A DNA stretch of 64,000 nucleotides, from positions 17,106,729 through 17,170,728 of the forward strand of contig CM034309.1 of assembly GCA_019925795.1 (NCBI GenBank). The letters are read 5' to 3'. The notes below the pieces were generated by a model that saw only the letters and a program-made list of their open reading frames with translations, was not told where the DNA came from and ran no database searches. Numbering within the stretch: position 1 is the first letter of the stretch; every line of letters starts with the position of its first letter. This stretch comes from Dendrobium chrysotoxum. Its lineage: Eukaryota > Streptophyta > Magnoliopsida > Asparagales > Orchidaceae. Position numbers and translations under genes: made by a program. Of this stretch, positions 54,715 through 64,000 are shown in pieces.

Positions 54715-56254
54715 CTATATGCTAGAGATGATGGCTTGTAACTTAAGCTCATTTGTTGTTAGAGGTTTAGCTATTAACTGCTCGATCATCGCATGATCTT
54801 CATCTTGAACTGGTTTTTCCCCTTCGACGGTACTAGAGTCGGTAGTTAGAAGGGTGGCATCCTCTACCAGGTGAGGGACATCTACCTCAATAGATGGTGC
54901 AGGAGTTTGGAGGGTAAGAGTTCCCACATCAGGTAGGGTAGAGTCCTTAGACCTCCGGGCAGGGAGCTCAGGGGCAACTGGTGGAATCTTGGAAATGCTA
55001 CTGAGGAATCAACTCGATCCACAATGGGGACATCTGAACTAACAATCAAGCCAACTGGGGTCTAGAAAACACTGGTTGAAACTGTGGTAACTCTACTGGG
55101 GACTGGAGTTGTTTAACTGATGCTGAAGGAACATCAACTCTACTAATCTTCTTAGGAGTATATTTCTTTTCTGGAGACTGAGGCCTTTTGCCTTTAACAT
55201 GAATTATTATGTTAATTTTAGTATCTTCTTTGGTCTTGGCAACCACTGAGGCCAACTTCTTAAATTTTGGAGAAGGGACCGGTGGCCTACCAGTAGGATG
55301 CCAACCTCTCTCAGACCCGGTAAGTACAATACCCTCCATTTTAGAGGATGGAGGGCATGGTACCCAATGATAACCATCAACTAACACCGATGTAGAAGGC
55401 TGCTAGACAAACTTCTTACTCCTCCTAATAGGTTGAGGAGTCAAATTCTTAGCCTCAGATGCCTCTTCCTTTAAGATCTCTTACTAAAAATGGTGGGAGA
55501 CAACTCCTTTCAATTGTTTCATGTACTCCTCTTTTATTTGCCCTGATTGAGTAGCATAAGTGCGGATTATATTTCTCAATGTCCTCGTTCTTTGGAGATG
55601 CTTTTCTTTAGGGGTTCTCTTGGTTGAGTAGTCAACTGAGCATGGCGGGGAGCTAGCTATCCTGGCTACCCTCTCCTCCCCTTCTGCAGCGGAAAGGGGG
55701 TGAAAATGACTCCCTTTAAGGAGTGGAGAGGAAGAAGGAATAGGCTAGTCCTCGACAGCCTCAGGCTCTACTTGGCCCAAAGTCTTGACCCCCACAACCT
55801 TCCTTAACTTGGCTATTTTCTTTCTTAACCATCTCAGATAATTCTTTTTTTGACTCTTGCTGGTAAATGGGATCCCTGAACTCGACCCCTCCTCAAAAGT
55901 AGACTTAACAGGAGTAGGAGATTCAATAGTTAGCTTAGATTCTTTCTGCTTATCACTGAAAACAAGGGGACCAGGTCCTGTTCCCACAATCAACTCCACT
56001 GCAGGGGGATTATCCATAGTAGCATCCAGATCAATTATCTTATGTCCATCTATCGACAGCTCAAGGGTGTTGAATCTTATCCCAAATAGTATATTGCTTC
56101 CTAAGTCTATCTGCTCACAGACAAGGTCTTTGTCGAAGGAAAAGATCAACTTGCCAACCATTGTTGTGGAGTTTGAGTTTCCAAAATTAAAGCAAAAAGG
56201 ATTGGAATTAGATATTTTTGAAGTTGAAAAAAAAAAATTTCTTTTGAGAATCAT
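54715..56254 (-). pseudogene. Leader ORF upstream of gag in gypsy G, unknown
   Basis: Opens at about codon 56254 or at the internal MVGKLIFSFDKDLVC (near 56161). It is open to a TAG at 55745, then continues with stops. Segments include LRWLRKKIAKLRKVVGV (basic helix), VDGYHWVPCPPSSKMEG and a Pro/Ser-rich tail. I recognise no domain. Ogre elements have an extra ORF before gag, and this stands in the same place. An accessory or gag-extension role is inference. Confidence 0.55.
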
Positions 56255-56957
56255 AACGAGCTCTATATTTCATATCACATATCAGGCTATAGGAACTATA
56301 ACCCAATGTATGATAATAAAATATAAAGATTTGCTATGACTAAAAAAAGATTTGAATTCCCACTACACATGCTAAACTACAATAGTGCGTCATAAAGTAG
56401 CATATGCCGGTGTTAATTCAAGACTGAATTTTGGGAAAGTAAGAGACTTTAAGAAATGGATGAATTTCCTTTAGACTTTTAAACACAATAAGTCAAGTTT
56501 TCACTCAACCCAGAAGCTTACAAAATCAGCAAGAAAATTCAAAAAAGGTTTGATTGCTTGAATCCTCCGCACTACAAATCTGATTGGAGGTAGAGAGTCA
56601 AAGCTAAGAATTTGGAAGATTGAAAGTTTTAAAAGTTGAGGGAACCATTTCTTACTTTAAAACTCGACATATTGAGAAACTCAATAGTCAAAGTTCATAA
56701 AGTTTGAGAGTAAGGCTCTCAAGAGCTCGACCCGACACTATCGCTCCACTAATTGACTTGGGGGGCAGAAGGTCAGAGTCTGATATATACACATTTAGAT
56801 GGAGGTTGTACCTCTCTTTTCGACATGTCTTTTCTTTTCTTGATGTTGGCCACACTTAACCAAGGAAGAAATGAGAGAGGGACCAACGGAAGAAAAGGTA
56901 ATCAAAATTATCGATACAATAATGTTTCGCCATTATTAAAGATAGAAAGAGAGATTT
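56255..56957 (-). other. 5' untranslated leader of gypsy G
   Basis: Noncoding between the primer site and the leader ORF. It has no motif that I recognise. Small open frames on the opposite strand are chance. Confidence 0.6.
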
Positions 56958-56976
56958 GGTCCCACCGTGGTCGCCA
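56958..56976 (-). promoter_or_regulatory. Primer binding site of gypsy G
   Basis: In sense orientation TGGCGACCACGGTGGGACC lies five bases inside the LTR end. The TGGCGAC start and GGGAC end resemble the primer sites of Tat/Ogre elements. The exact tRNA is not certain. Confidence 0.75.
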
Positions 56977-56981
56977 TTTTT

Positions 56982-57995
56982 TGTTAGTGTTTGAAAGCGG
57001 GTTTTAAAAAATTTAGTCTTCTTTGGGGAATTCAGAATTAAAATTAATATTTAATTCTAAAATCAAACATCCCATCAAAAATATTGCCCCATCTTAGGAG
57101 GTGGAAATAAATCTTTAGAATGGGGTTCAGATTTAGAATTACAAATCCTGTCTCGAATATCATAACCGTATTTAAAAGAGAACTTCATATAGCCCCTGAA
57201 GGGTCAAAATAAAGTTAGGTCAAATATCGAGCTATAATAATCAAGAGGAGTGATCGTTAATTTTATGTTCAAATTTATTTTAACAAAAGATATATCTCCT
57301 TGAAGGGAGAAGATATCATTTGTCAACAATTATTCGAACATAATGATAATGATCGTTAGTAAGTTAACTTTCCCAAAGAGGACTAATTGAGTTTTGAAAA
57401 TCAATTTTAAAAAATTAGATGTGGGTTCTAAATCTCCTACGAGCGCAAGCCCTCGTAGTTAATTACATCGCAGGAGATTGGAGTCTCCTACAAAAACTCT
57501 CGATTAAAATAATGGTAGAAATTCTGTTTGGAGATTTTCTAGGAACGATATCAAAGAGATGGAATTGGAATTTAAAATGGGATTGGAGAAATATTGAACA
57601 CTTATTTTAGAATAAATGGAAGAAGAGTAGGAGACACTTTAGGATTCTGAAAATACTTCAGAAGTGTCCCATCCTAGGCTAAATGTTGGGCTTTAAATTT
57701 TTGATTGAGAGAAGATTTAATTTTAGTTGAGCATTTTGTTAGAAATTTGGGATTATATTCCCGGAGGTTGGGGTCTTATGATCCAAAAAGAAACCTACCC
57801 CGGATCCTAACTCTAAATTTGGACACTGGAACACAGTAGTCCGAACCTAACTAATGCAATGTAAAACTTAGACTTACCCCAGCCTGGATTGGGGAGCCAG
57901 CTAACCCCCTAGGTGATTAAAATCCATGAGTCCGGTCTTTTGATGCAAGAGTGGTAGGATGTTTTTATTAAAGTTTTTTGAGAATTAGGGCCGAC
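56982..57995 (-). repeat. 5' LTR of gypsy G, 3' portion
   Basis: Matches 7843-8855 of the 3' LTR closely with the same orientation. It is interrupted after GGGCCGAC by the LTR of copia C4, where the 3' LTR reads on as GGGCCAACATCTAG. The rest of this LTR should follow C4 outside the window. Confidence 0.9.
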
Positions 57996-58593
57996 TGAAA
58001 GTTTGATAGGGATGTTAAACCCTGATGAACTAGTGCCGAGGCTAACCAAGAAGGGGGGGGGGGGTGAATTGGTTATTTAAAAATTTGAGAGCGATAGTGA
58101 AAATCTTTTCATTAATATGCAGCAGAAATAAGTAAATACTCAAACGAAAAGATTAAACACAACTTTCACCCAAGCAGATAATCACAGAAAAACTAAAGTG
58201 CAGAAAGTAATTAGAAAGAATACACCAGATTTTTATAGTGGTTCGGTCAACTTGACCTACGTCCACTCCCCGGAGCCTCCCATCCGGGTATTGCACTAAA
58301 CCAAAGTGTCTCTCTTTTTGCTCCCACAGCAAGGCAGAGAAGCCTATACAAAAACCTCCTTTCCACCGACACGGTGAGGTAGAGAACCTAACCTCCTTTT
58401 GCTTCCTCCTGAAGCAGGTAGAGAACCTGAACTTATTTCGCTTCCTCCTGAAGCGGGCAGAGAACCCCAGATCTTCTTGCCGACGATCCTCTCACAAAGA
58501 ACACCAACACGACGAAAGACGACGAGCGGAGAAGACGACTCTGATCCTTACTTGGAGCAACCTTCGTGAACCCTCATGAACTCCCCCTCATAA

Positions 58594-58632
58594 GATCCTC
58601 TCTCTCTCTCCCAAACTCTCTCTCTCTCTCTC
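58594..58632 (-). repeat. TC (GA in sense) microsatellite in C4 LTR
   Basis: Same position relative to the TATA box as the GA tracts of C0 and C1. Confidence 0.8.
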
Positions 58633-58689
58633 TAGGGTTTCTCTGGAAAGGAAAGTGGCAAAAGATTTTTCTTATTGGAAGAAAAATAT

Positions 58690-58698
58690 CTTTTATAG
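58690..58698 (-). promoter_or_regulatory. TATA box of C4 LTR
   Basis: CTATAAAAG in sense orientation, about 45 bp from the dyad array. It is the best conserved form in this family. Confidence 0.65.
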
Positions 58699-58740
58699 GA
58701 GGGCTCAAAATTTGCCCTAAATCTCAACTAGTCGGCATAG

Positions 58741-59400
58741 ATCGTCCATGATGATCTATATATCATCTTGTACGATCAGTTCAAAATCAGCTGTTTCAGC
58801 CTGGACGATCTGGCTCTTCTGGACGATCAGTGGAAAAAGTTGTTCTGATAGTCCCGTACGATTCTGCGATCTTCCACGACGATTAGTGTAAATTCAGGAA
58901 TATCGTCCAGAAGACCGTTCGGGTCGTCCAGAGCAAATTATGCTGGACGACCAAAAAATGACTTGATCGTCAAGGATGATACATGTATCGTCCTGTACGA
59001 TTAGTTCAAAAAGGGCCAAAATCATCCTGAGAACAGATAGGGATGTACAGCTGAAACACACTAGACGAACATGATCGTCCAGGATGATCCTACGATTGTC
59101 CAGGATGATATGATCGTATCAATCAAATATTAATTAGTTTTCTTAATTACTAGATTAATTTAGGCATAATTGTACTGCATCGTACAGGACGATCAGACCA
59201 AATATCTTAAAATAAAAACTTGCATAACTTGATCTAGCGGCTGAGAATTTCTGATTAGAGCCTAACGTCCCGGATGATGTTGGGATTGTCCAGGATGATC
59301 TACTTAATCAGACACACTTAACTTGGTCGCCCTAATTAGGGTTTCTATTTTTACATGATCGTCTAGGACAATGTGGCTATCATCTAGGACTATCTGAACA
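58741..59400. promoter_or_regulatory. Paired-dyad array in C4 LTR
   Basis: At least six pairs with 6-bp spacers. An example is 58741-58755 with 58762-58776. Others start near 58848, 58970, 59073, 59262 and 59357. Members mix GTCC and GTAC half-sites. Confidence 0.87.
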
Positions 59401-59645
59401 AAAACTTGAACAGAAACTCAAATTCACTCAAGCTCTCCCCCTGAGTGTGTGTGTGCAAGGTTACTTAGCTAGGGGATCAGTTACATTACAATTGACTCAA
59501 GAAAAAGAAAATAGTACACTTAGATACACTTGGACCCGATCTTGAGTTGGCTTGAGTTGCTCGTGATCTTTTGTGCCTGAAACGGGTTAGCCAAGCAAAA
59601 TATAATAGAAATATGTTTGTCATCATCAAAACCAGATTTGCAATA

Positions 59646-59661
59646 ATCTCTCCCTTTTTGA
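59646..59661 (-). promoter_or_regulatory. Polypurine tract of C4
   Basis: In sense orientation TCAAAAAGGGAGAGAT adjoins the LTR. Confidence 0.85.
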
Positions 59662-59807
59662 TGATGGCAAATATTTGTGCAGTAGTTTGAAAAATAAAAT
59701 AACTAGGAGATCAAAAAATAAATTTTTTCAATTTTCATTTAACAACCAAAGTAATACAGGAAACACAACCATAAAAATATAACAAGTACAGAAACTACTA
59801 CAACTGA

Positions 59808-59820
59808 CTTCCCCTTTTGA
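59808..59820 (-). promoter_or_regulatory. Second polypurine-like tract of C4
   Basis: TCAAAAGGGGAAG in sense orientation, between ORF3 and the main polypurine tract, as in C1 and C2. Confidence 0.55.
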
Positions 59821-59900
59821 CATCACAAAAAGGAGGAGGGTAAAGAGAAACACTGAAACATCAGTACAAATAGAAAAGAAAACAGCTACAAAACATAACA

Positions 59901-61039
59901 CTAAAATGGAGGCAGATCCTGATCGGAAGGAGGAGGTGGCGGTGGTGGGTTGAAGTAACTGTGAATGGTTGTAAAGTGGGCTCCGATCCAGGCAATGTCC
60001 TGGTCATGCTGCTATTGCTACTAAGCAGCATAGTCAGTAAAGCGTTGCAGGTCCTCAATGTGCCGCTGCTCCTGTGTAAAAATATAGGAGTCGAATCTGG
60101 CCTCCCACTGATCAAAGCGCTACACTAGATAGTCAAAAGGAGAAGCGATGTGAAGGGGAGCAGGTGCATCAGGTGCAGCAGGAACGGGAATAGCCTCTTC
60201 CTCTTCCTCCTCAACATTCGGGGCGGTCTCCGGATGTAGTTGAGTGCTGTGTAGGACGTGGAATGAATTATTTATGAAGAAGGAAGGAGGGACATTAGGA
60301 GGGACTAGATACTGCAGGTCATATTTGGTTTCTAAGGCATATGCAATGATATGACCTAAAGCTAGATTTGGGCGACGCCTATGACCCAGATCCCTAATAG
60401 TGGTGAGGTGCTCGATCTATCGGATAGTAAGGTCAGTGGCATTAAACTCCCTATAGGCTAAGATGTAGTATGTGGTCAAGGACAGTAACGAGGTGATGTG
60501 AATTCGATCCCCCGCCTTTGGAATGATGGAGGAATGAAGGACATGCTGAATAGTCCGTGCGTCCTTAAGAAGTGAAGTGCAAGCATTGTCATGGTAGGGG
60601 GCATTCGTATTACGAAGGAAGTGATTGGTGACACTCCAATCATAGTCAGGGTCAGTTATAAGAGTGTGGAGTTTGTCGCCAGTGATAGAAGGTGAAGAAT
60701 ATTGTGAAAGTCTTGGGAAGTGAGTTCCACGGGACGTTGATTGATATACGAGTGAAGAGTGGAATAGTCAGCAGAAATGCATAAATTTGCAAAGAAAACT
60801 TGAAGAAGTTCAAGGCTGAATGGAAAGGCTAGGGTAAGGATGAAGGTGAGGAAGGTGTGTGCAAAAAGATCAAGAATAGGATAGGTAAGGGTGCGGGGGT
60901 TTACTATTTTTGAATGCGTGATCCCCACCTCACGATAGCACTCGAAGGCAGCCTGATCGGCTGCATTGGGAAAGCGGGGATCAACATTCCCCCACGAGGA
61001 ACTCGCACCCTTTTGTCTAGAACGTTTCCCGCAAGCCAT
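59901..61039 (-). pseudogene. ORF3 of copia C4 (plant transposon-protein-like), nearly full length
   Basis: The most complete ORF3 here, about 380 codons. It starts MACGKRSRQKGASSSWGNVD. The first 127 codons are open (REVGITHSKIVNP, LDLFAHTFLTFILTLAFPF, FFANLCISADYSTLHSYINQ, VELTSQDFHNIL). A frameshift lies near 60660. Then come the DYDW segment, IIPKAGDRIHITSLL, RRRPNLALGHIIAYALETKY, an acidic run, a Pro/Ala segment, and a helical tail with heptad pattern to SDQDLPPF. Some in-frame stops occur in the tail. The domain resembles the Transposase_32-type plant transposon protein. Together with C1 and C2 this shows that ORF3 is a standard part of these elements and not a capture in one copy. Confidence 0.72.
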
Positions 61040-61100
61040 GAGAAAGTAGAAGGGAGGGAGAGTGGAAGGAGAGGTGTGAAAAAACCTTAAGAAATTAGCT

Positions 61101-61110
61101 GTTTAAATAG
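61101..61110 (-). promoter_or_regulatory. TATA-like element before C4 ORF3
   Basis: CTATTTAAAC in sense orientation, about 62 bp before the ORF3 start and next to the dyad array. Confidence 0.45.
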
Positions 61111-61123
61111 AATTTGGCCGGAT

Positions 61124-61667
61124 AGTCACGTACGATCGCGAGATCGTCCAAGACGATATGTACATTTATGACGGCCAGGACGATTGGTCAAAAAGGCTAT
61201 CCGATTGTCCAGGATGATCAGAGATCATCCAAGATGATTAGACACAGACGATCATCCTGAGGAGTTAGGCCAGATGACCGTTGACGAAAAGTATCATCCA
61301 GGATGATTAGGTGGATCGTCCTGGATGATATGCAATAAATATGTCGAACAGGCCGAATTCAAATCATCCAGCTGCTGACACGTAGATCGTCCAGGACGAT
61401 TAAGTGGATCGTCTAGGACGATGGCCAATAATTTGTGCAATCTCAGTCGTTTGATCAAATCAGGAGGATATGGATCATATCGTCCAGGACGATGTAAGGA
61501 TCGTCCAGGACAATCACCAATAATTGGTGTTCCTTAGCCATATGATCAGATTGGGGATGATTTTGAATTGATCATCCAGTATGATATTTGGATCATCCAG
61601 GACGGAGAAGATCGTCCAGGATGATCTGTGGATCGTCAAGGACGATCTGTAGATAATCAAGGATGAT
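61124..61667. promoter_or_regulatory. Paired-dyad array before C4 ORF3
   Basis: About fifteen 15-bp quasi-palindromes of the ATCGTCCAGGACGAT type. Three in a row stand at 61611, 61632 and 61653, each exactly 21 bp apart. Other pairs have 5-7 bp spacers. Confidence 0.88.
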
Positions 61668-61689
61668 GTGAAGAAAATAGGAAAAAGAT

Positions 61690-62978
61690 GGAGGATGGAG
61701 ATGAACGATCAGGATCCCAAAAATACAACCATTAAAAAAAAACAAAACCAAAGGAAATAAAATATGAAACGAGAACACAAAAGAAATGATTTTGTTTTAT
61801 CAAGCTGCTCCAACAAATCAGAATTTTTCCTTGGTTTTAGATCCAAAAACCAATAAGAAGATGATTGACAGCGCTGAAATCCAGAAAAAGTTGGAAAAAT
61901 TAACTTTCTTAACTCCCATCTCGGGCACCTTATAGATGCAATTCTCTTTCAAAATAAAAATCCAATTCAGAAGAAAAGAAATTAGATTCGAAAAGAGATC
62001 CTTTCAAGCCTCGTTCCAGAAAAATATCAGATATAATAGTGTTACAAAGTAAAAAATTAGAAATCAGGATTTTCAAACTTAAGCTTTTGAAAATATTAAG
62101 TGGCGCACGGATTTTTCTAAGACATTTAACAATCTAAAAGGGAAGAAAGCTTGGTTTGGGCTTATTTTGTGCCTCGTTTTCAATTTGTTTGGCGCTCTGC
62201 GCATCTTTTGATTTTTGATACACTTTGTGTATCTTTTAGTTTGGCAACATTTCGCATCTTTTCAATTTTGGGTTCATTTTGTGCCTCTTTTTTAATTTAT
62301 TTGGCGCACTGTGCATCTTTTGTAAGCTTTCTCCCTCTCAAAATCATTAAAGAATCTCAGCTGTAAAATTACCTTCCAGACATAGGAGATGCTCTCCACA
62401 ATAAGGAAGTGTAATTCACAAAATAAAAGCCAGACGTCATATGATAAGTGTAATCACTTGGTTTAGAAAATCAAAATAATGACTCAAGACTTTCAAAACA
62501 CTATTGATATGAGGTAGATTACTGTAGGAAGATAAAATAAATCTCTATTTCAAAAACTAAAGTTTTAATTTTGAAGAGGATATTTATCCAAAAGAAACAC
62601 TACACCAGCAAAGGAGTTTGAGGAAGAGAAACAATCATCAATGTTTCTTCCCTTTAACAGATCCAGTGGAATCAATCACTGCTTACCAGCTTCCAAATAA
62701 AAATAAGGTAAAACTCTCAGTCAGAAATCCAGTTTATCAGAAGTAGCGAGCAGTGATCGGATTTTGAAAAGCATAAAATAGTAAATAAAAGAGATGAACC
62801 AGTAAATAAAATAGGTAAAAATAATTAAACTAAAAGAAATACTCAAATCAAACTAACACAAAAGTTAAAATAGAAATCAATAGAATAAAAATAACAGAAA
62901 GCAAATAATCAAATCAAACAGCTAACTAACAGAAGTAGACTAAAAACCAGAGAAATCAAAAATCAATAATCATCAGAA
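61690..62978 (-). other. pol-ORF3 spacer of C4
   Basis: Noncoding, homologous to the C1 spacer, with the GCGCATCTTTTG-type short repeats at about 62150-62330. No conserved open frame. Confidence 0.6.
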
Positions 62979-64000
62979 TCAAGCATTTATATCAATCACT
63001 CCTAATCTGGTCCTCAAAATGCTGAATGAGTCAAAGGCTAGTGGTTTAGTGAATATGTCAGCCAGCTGATTTTCAGTTGCTATATGATGAAGCTCAATAT
63101 CTCCTTTCGTAACATGGTCCCTAATGAAGTGATGCCTTATATCAATGTGTTTGGTTCTAGAATGTTGGATTGGATTCTTAGAAATGTATATGGCACTATT
63201 ATTATCACACAGAACAGACATTGTGCCTACAGGTAATCCTAAATCCAAGACTTGTTGCTTCAACCAAAGAACTTGGGCCACACAACTCCCTAAGGCAATG
63301 TACTCAGCTTCAGCAGTGGAAAGTGCAACTGAGTTCTATTTTCTACTGGACCAGAAGACTAAGGACTATCCTATGAATTGACAAGTTCCAGAAGTGCTTT
63401 TTCTATCCACCCTACACCCTACAAAGTCAGAATCAGAATATCCAATAATCTCAAAAGAGGTGTTGTGCCTAGGGTACCAGATTCCCAGGTTTGGGGTCCC
63501 TAAAAGATATATAAGAATTCTATTAATAGCAGTCATGTGGGACTCTTTAGGATCAGCCTGAAACCTAGCACAAAGACAGACACTAAACATGATATCAGGT
63601 CAGCTAGCAGTCAGGTAAAGCAGTGATCCAATTATACCTCTATACTTCTTCTGATCAACAGATTTTCTACTTGAATCCTTATCTAACTGAACAGAGGAGC
63701 TCATGGGAGTGTTGATTGGCTTGGCTTTGTCCATTTTATATTTCTTCAAAATATTCTTAGTGTATTTAGATTGATTGAGAGTGGTTCCATCATCCAATTG
63801 CCTTATGCTAAACCCCAAAAAATAGGACAATTCTCCCATCACACTCATCTCAAACTCCTTACTCATTATTTTAGAAAACTCATCGCTTAAATATTTACAG
63901 AAGATCCAAAGATTATATCATCAACATAGATCTGGATAATGAGTAAATTATCCTCTATTCTCCTCAGAAAAAGGGTGGTGTCTGCACTCCCCTTAACAAA
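62979..64000 (-). pseudogene. pol of copia C4 (RT end and RNase H), cut by the window edge
   Basis: From the window edge, RT reads FVKGSADTTLFLRR-like sequence and YVDDIIFGS (63917-63928, catalytic box intact). A frameshift near 63890 follows. The MSKEFEMSVMGELSYFLGF block, the MSSSVQLDKDSS block and RNase H come next (YSDSDFVGC, CDNNSAIYISKN, HIDIRHHFIRDHV), ending GVIDINA. One or two stops break the frame near 63590 and 63360. The last 100 codons of RNase H are open. Confidence 0.88.

Larger units (their letters stand above)
7843..57995 (-). mobile_element. Giant Ty3/gypsy (Tat lineage, Ogre/Retand-like) element G, nested
   Basis: One element on the minus strand, split by later insertions. 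From its 5' side it reads: 5' LTR fragment (56982-57995), primer site, leader ORF, gag, protease, RT (to 50030), RT/RNase H (39714-39906), RNase H, second RNase H and integrase (26597-28861), 3' noncoding minisatellite (25755-26596 and 14530-14761), 3' LTR (7843-14529). The coding frame resumes across each insertion. After removing C2, C1, B and one copy of each TSD, the internal part is about 10.5 kb. A second RNase H before the integrase is characteristic of the Tat lineage, and LTRs of 6-8 kb fit its giant members. The 5' LTR is interrupted by C4 and continues beyond the window. Confidence 0.88.
57996..59645 (-). repeat. 3' LTR of copia C4
   Basis: TGAAAGTTTGATAGG to GATTTGCAATA. Contains a 12-base G run (58053-58064), two leader repeats, a TC tract, a TATA box and the dyad array. 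The outer end reads CAATA, again a change of the terminal CA. Confidence 0.9.
57996..64000 (-). mobile_element. Ty1/copia LTR retrotransposon C4 (3' part)
   Basis: In sense orientation: RT fragment and RNase H at the window edge, spacer, dyad array, TATA-like box, ORF3, two polypurine-like tracts, and the 3' LTR ending in the 5' LTR of gypsy G. The expected TSD is CCGAC (57991-57995), to be matched beyond the window. It belongs to the C1 family and keeps the RNase H that C1 lacks. Confidence 0.92.

Noticed and set aside
26597..56254. Caulimovirus-like (pararetrovirus) insertion instead of a gypsy element
   Set aside because: An integrase, a second RNase H and LTRs are present, and no movement protein is seen. 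It is a Tat-lineage gypsy element.

Overview
This window is nuclear DNA from a plant, almost certainly a flowering plant with a repeat-rich genome. It is AT-rich and I find no supported host gene, tRNA, rRNA or CRISPR array. Nearly every base belongs to a stack of nested retrotransposons. The plant call rests on Ty1/copia elements with long LTRs and an initiator-Met-tRNA-type primer site, a Tat-lineage (Ogre/Retand-like) Ty3/gypsy element with two RNase H domains, and a LINE-type RNase H. I cannot name the species.

Nesting order, from target-site duplications (TSDs) and interrupted frames: a LINE remnant (1-1620) holds copia element C0 (+, 1626-7842, right part outside the window). C0 is cut by a giant gypsy element G (- strand, 7843-57995 and beyond). 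G carries four later insertions: copia C2 (-, 14762-25754, TSD TATAG), copia C1 (+, 28862-39713, TSD ATTGG), a reversed solo LTR of G's own family called B (+, 39907-50029, TSD GGTAA), and copia C4 (-, 57996 to the window end). B itself holds a solo copia LTR, C3 (46809-48506). With insertions removed, G has about 10.5 kb of internal sequence and a 6.7 kb LTR, so roughly 24 kb in all.

G reads from right to left: LTR fragment, primer site, leader ORF, gag, protease, RT, RNase H, second (archaeal-type) RNase H, integrase, 53-bp minisatellite, LTR. All frames are broken by stops and frameshifts. The copia elements read LTR, primer site, gag with two zinc knuckles around a coiled coil, protease-integrase-RT-RNase H, then a separate downstream gene (ORF3), a polypurine tract and the LTR. 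They too are decayed, mostly by C-to-T type changes.

The most interesting signal is an array of 15-bp quasi-palindromes, ATCGTCCnGGACGAT in the C1/C3/C4 family and ATCGTACnGTACGAT in C2. They come in pairs, mostly with a 6-bp spacer (21-bp period, two DNA turns) in the C1/C4 family and 4-6 bp in C2. The arrays sit in two places in each element: upstream of the LTR TATA box, and again upstream of a TATA-like box just before ORF3. This suggests that ORF3 has its own promoter and shares control with the LTR. ORF3 may encode the protein that binds these sites, much as VANC proteins act on motifs in VANDAL DNA transposons. That function is inference. The architecture is visible in the sequence.
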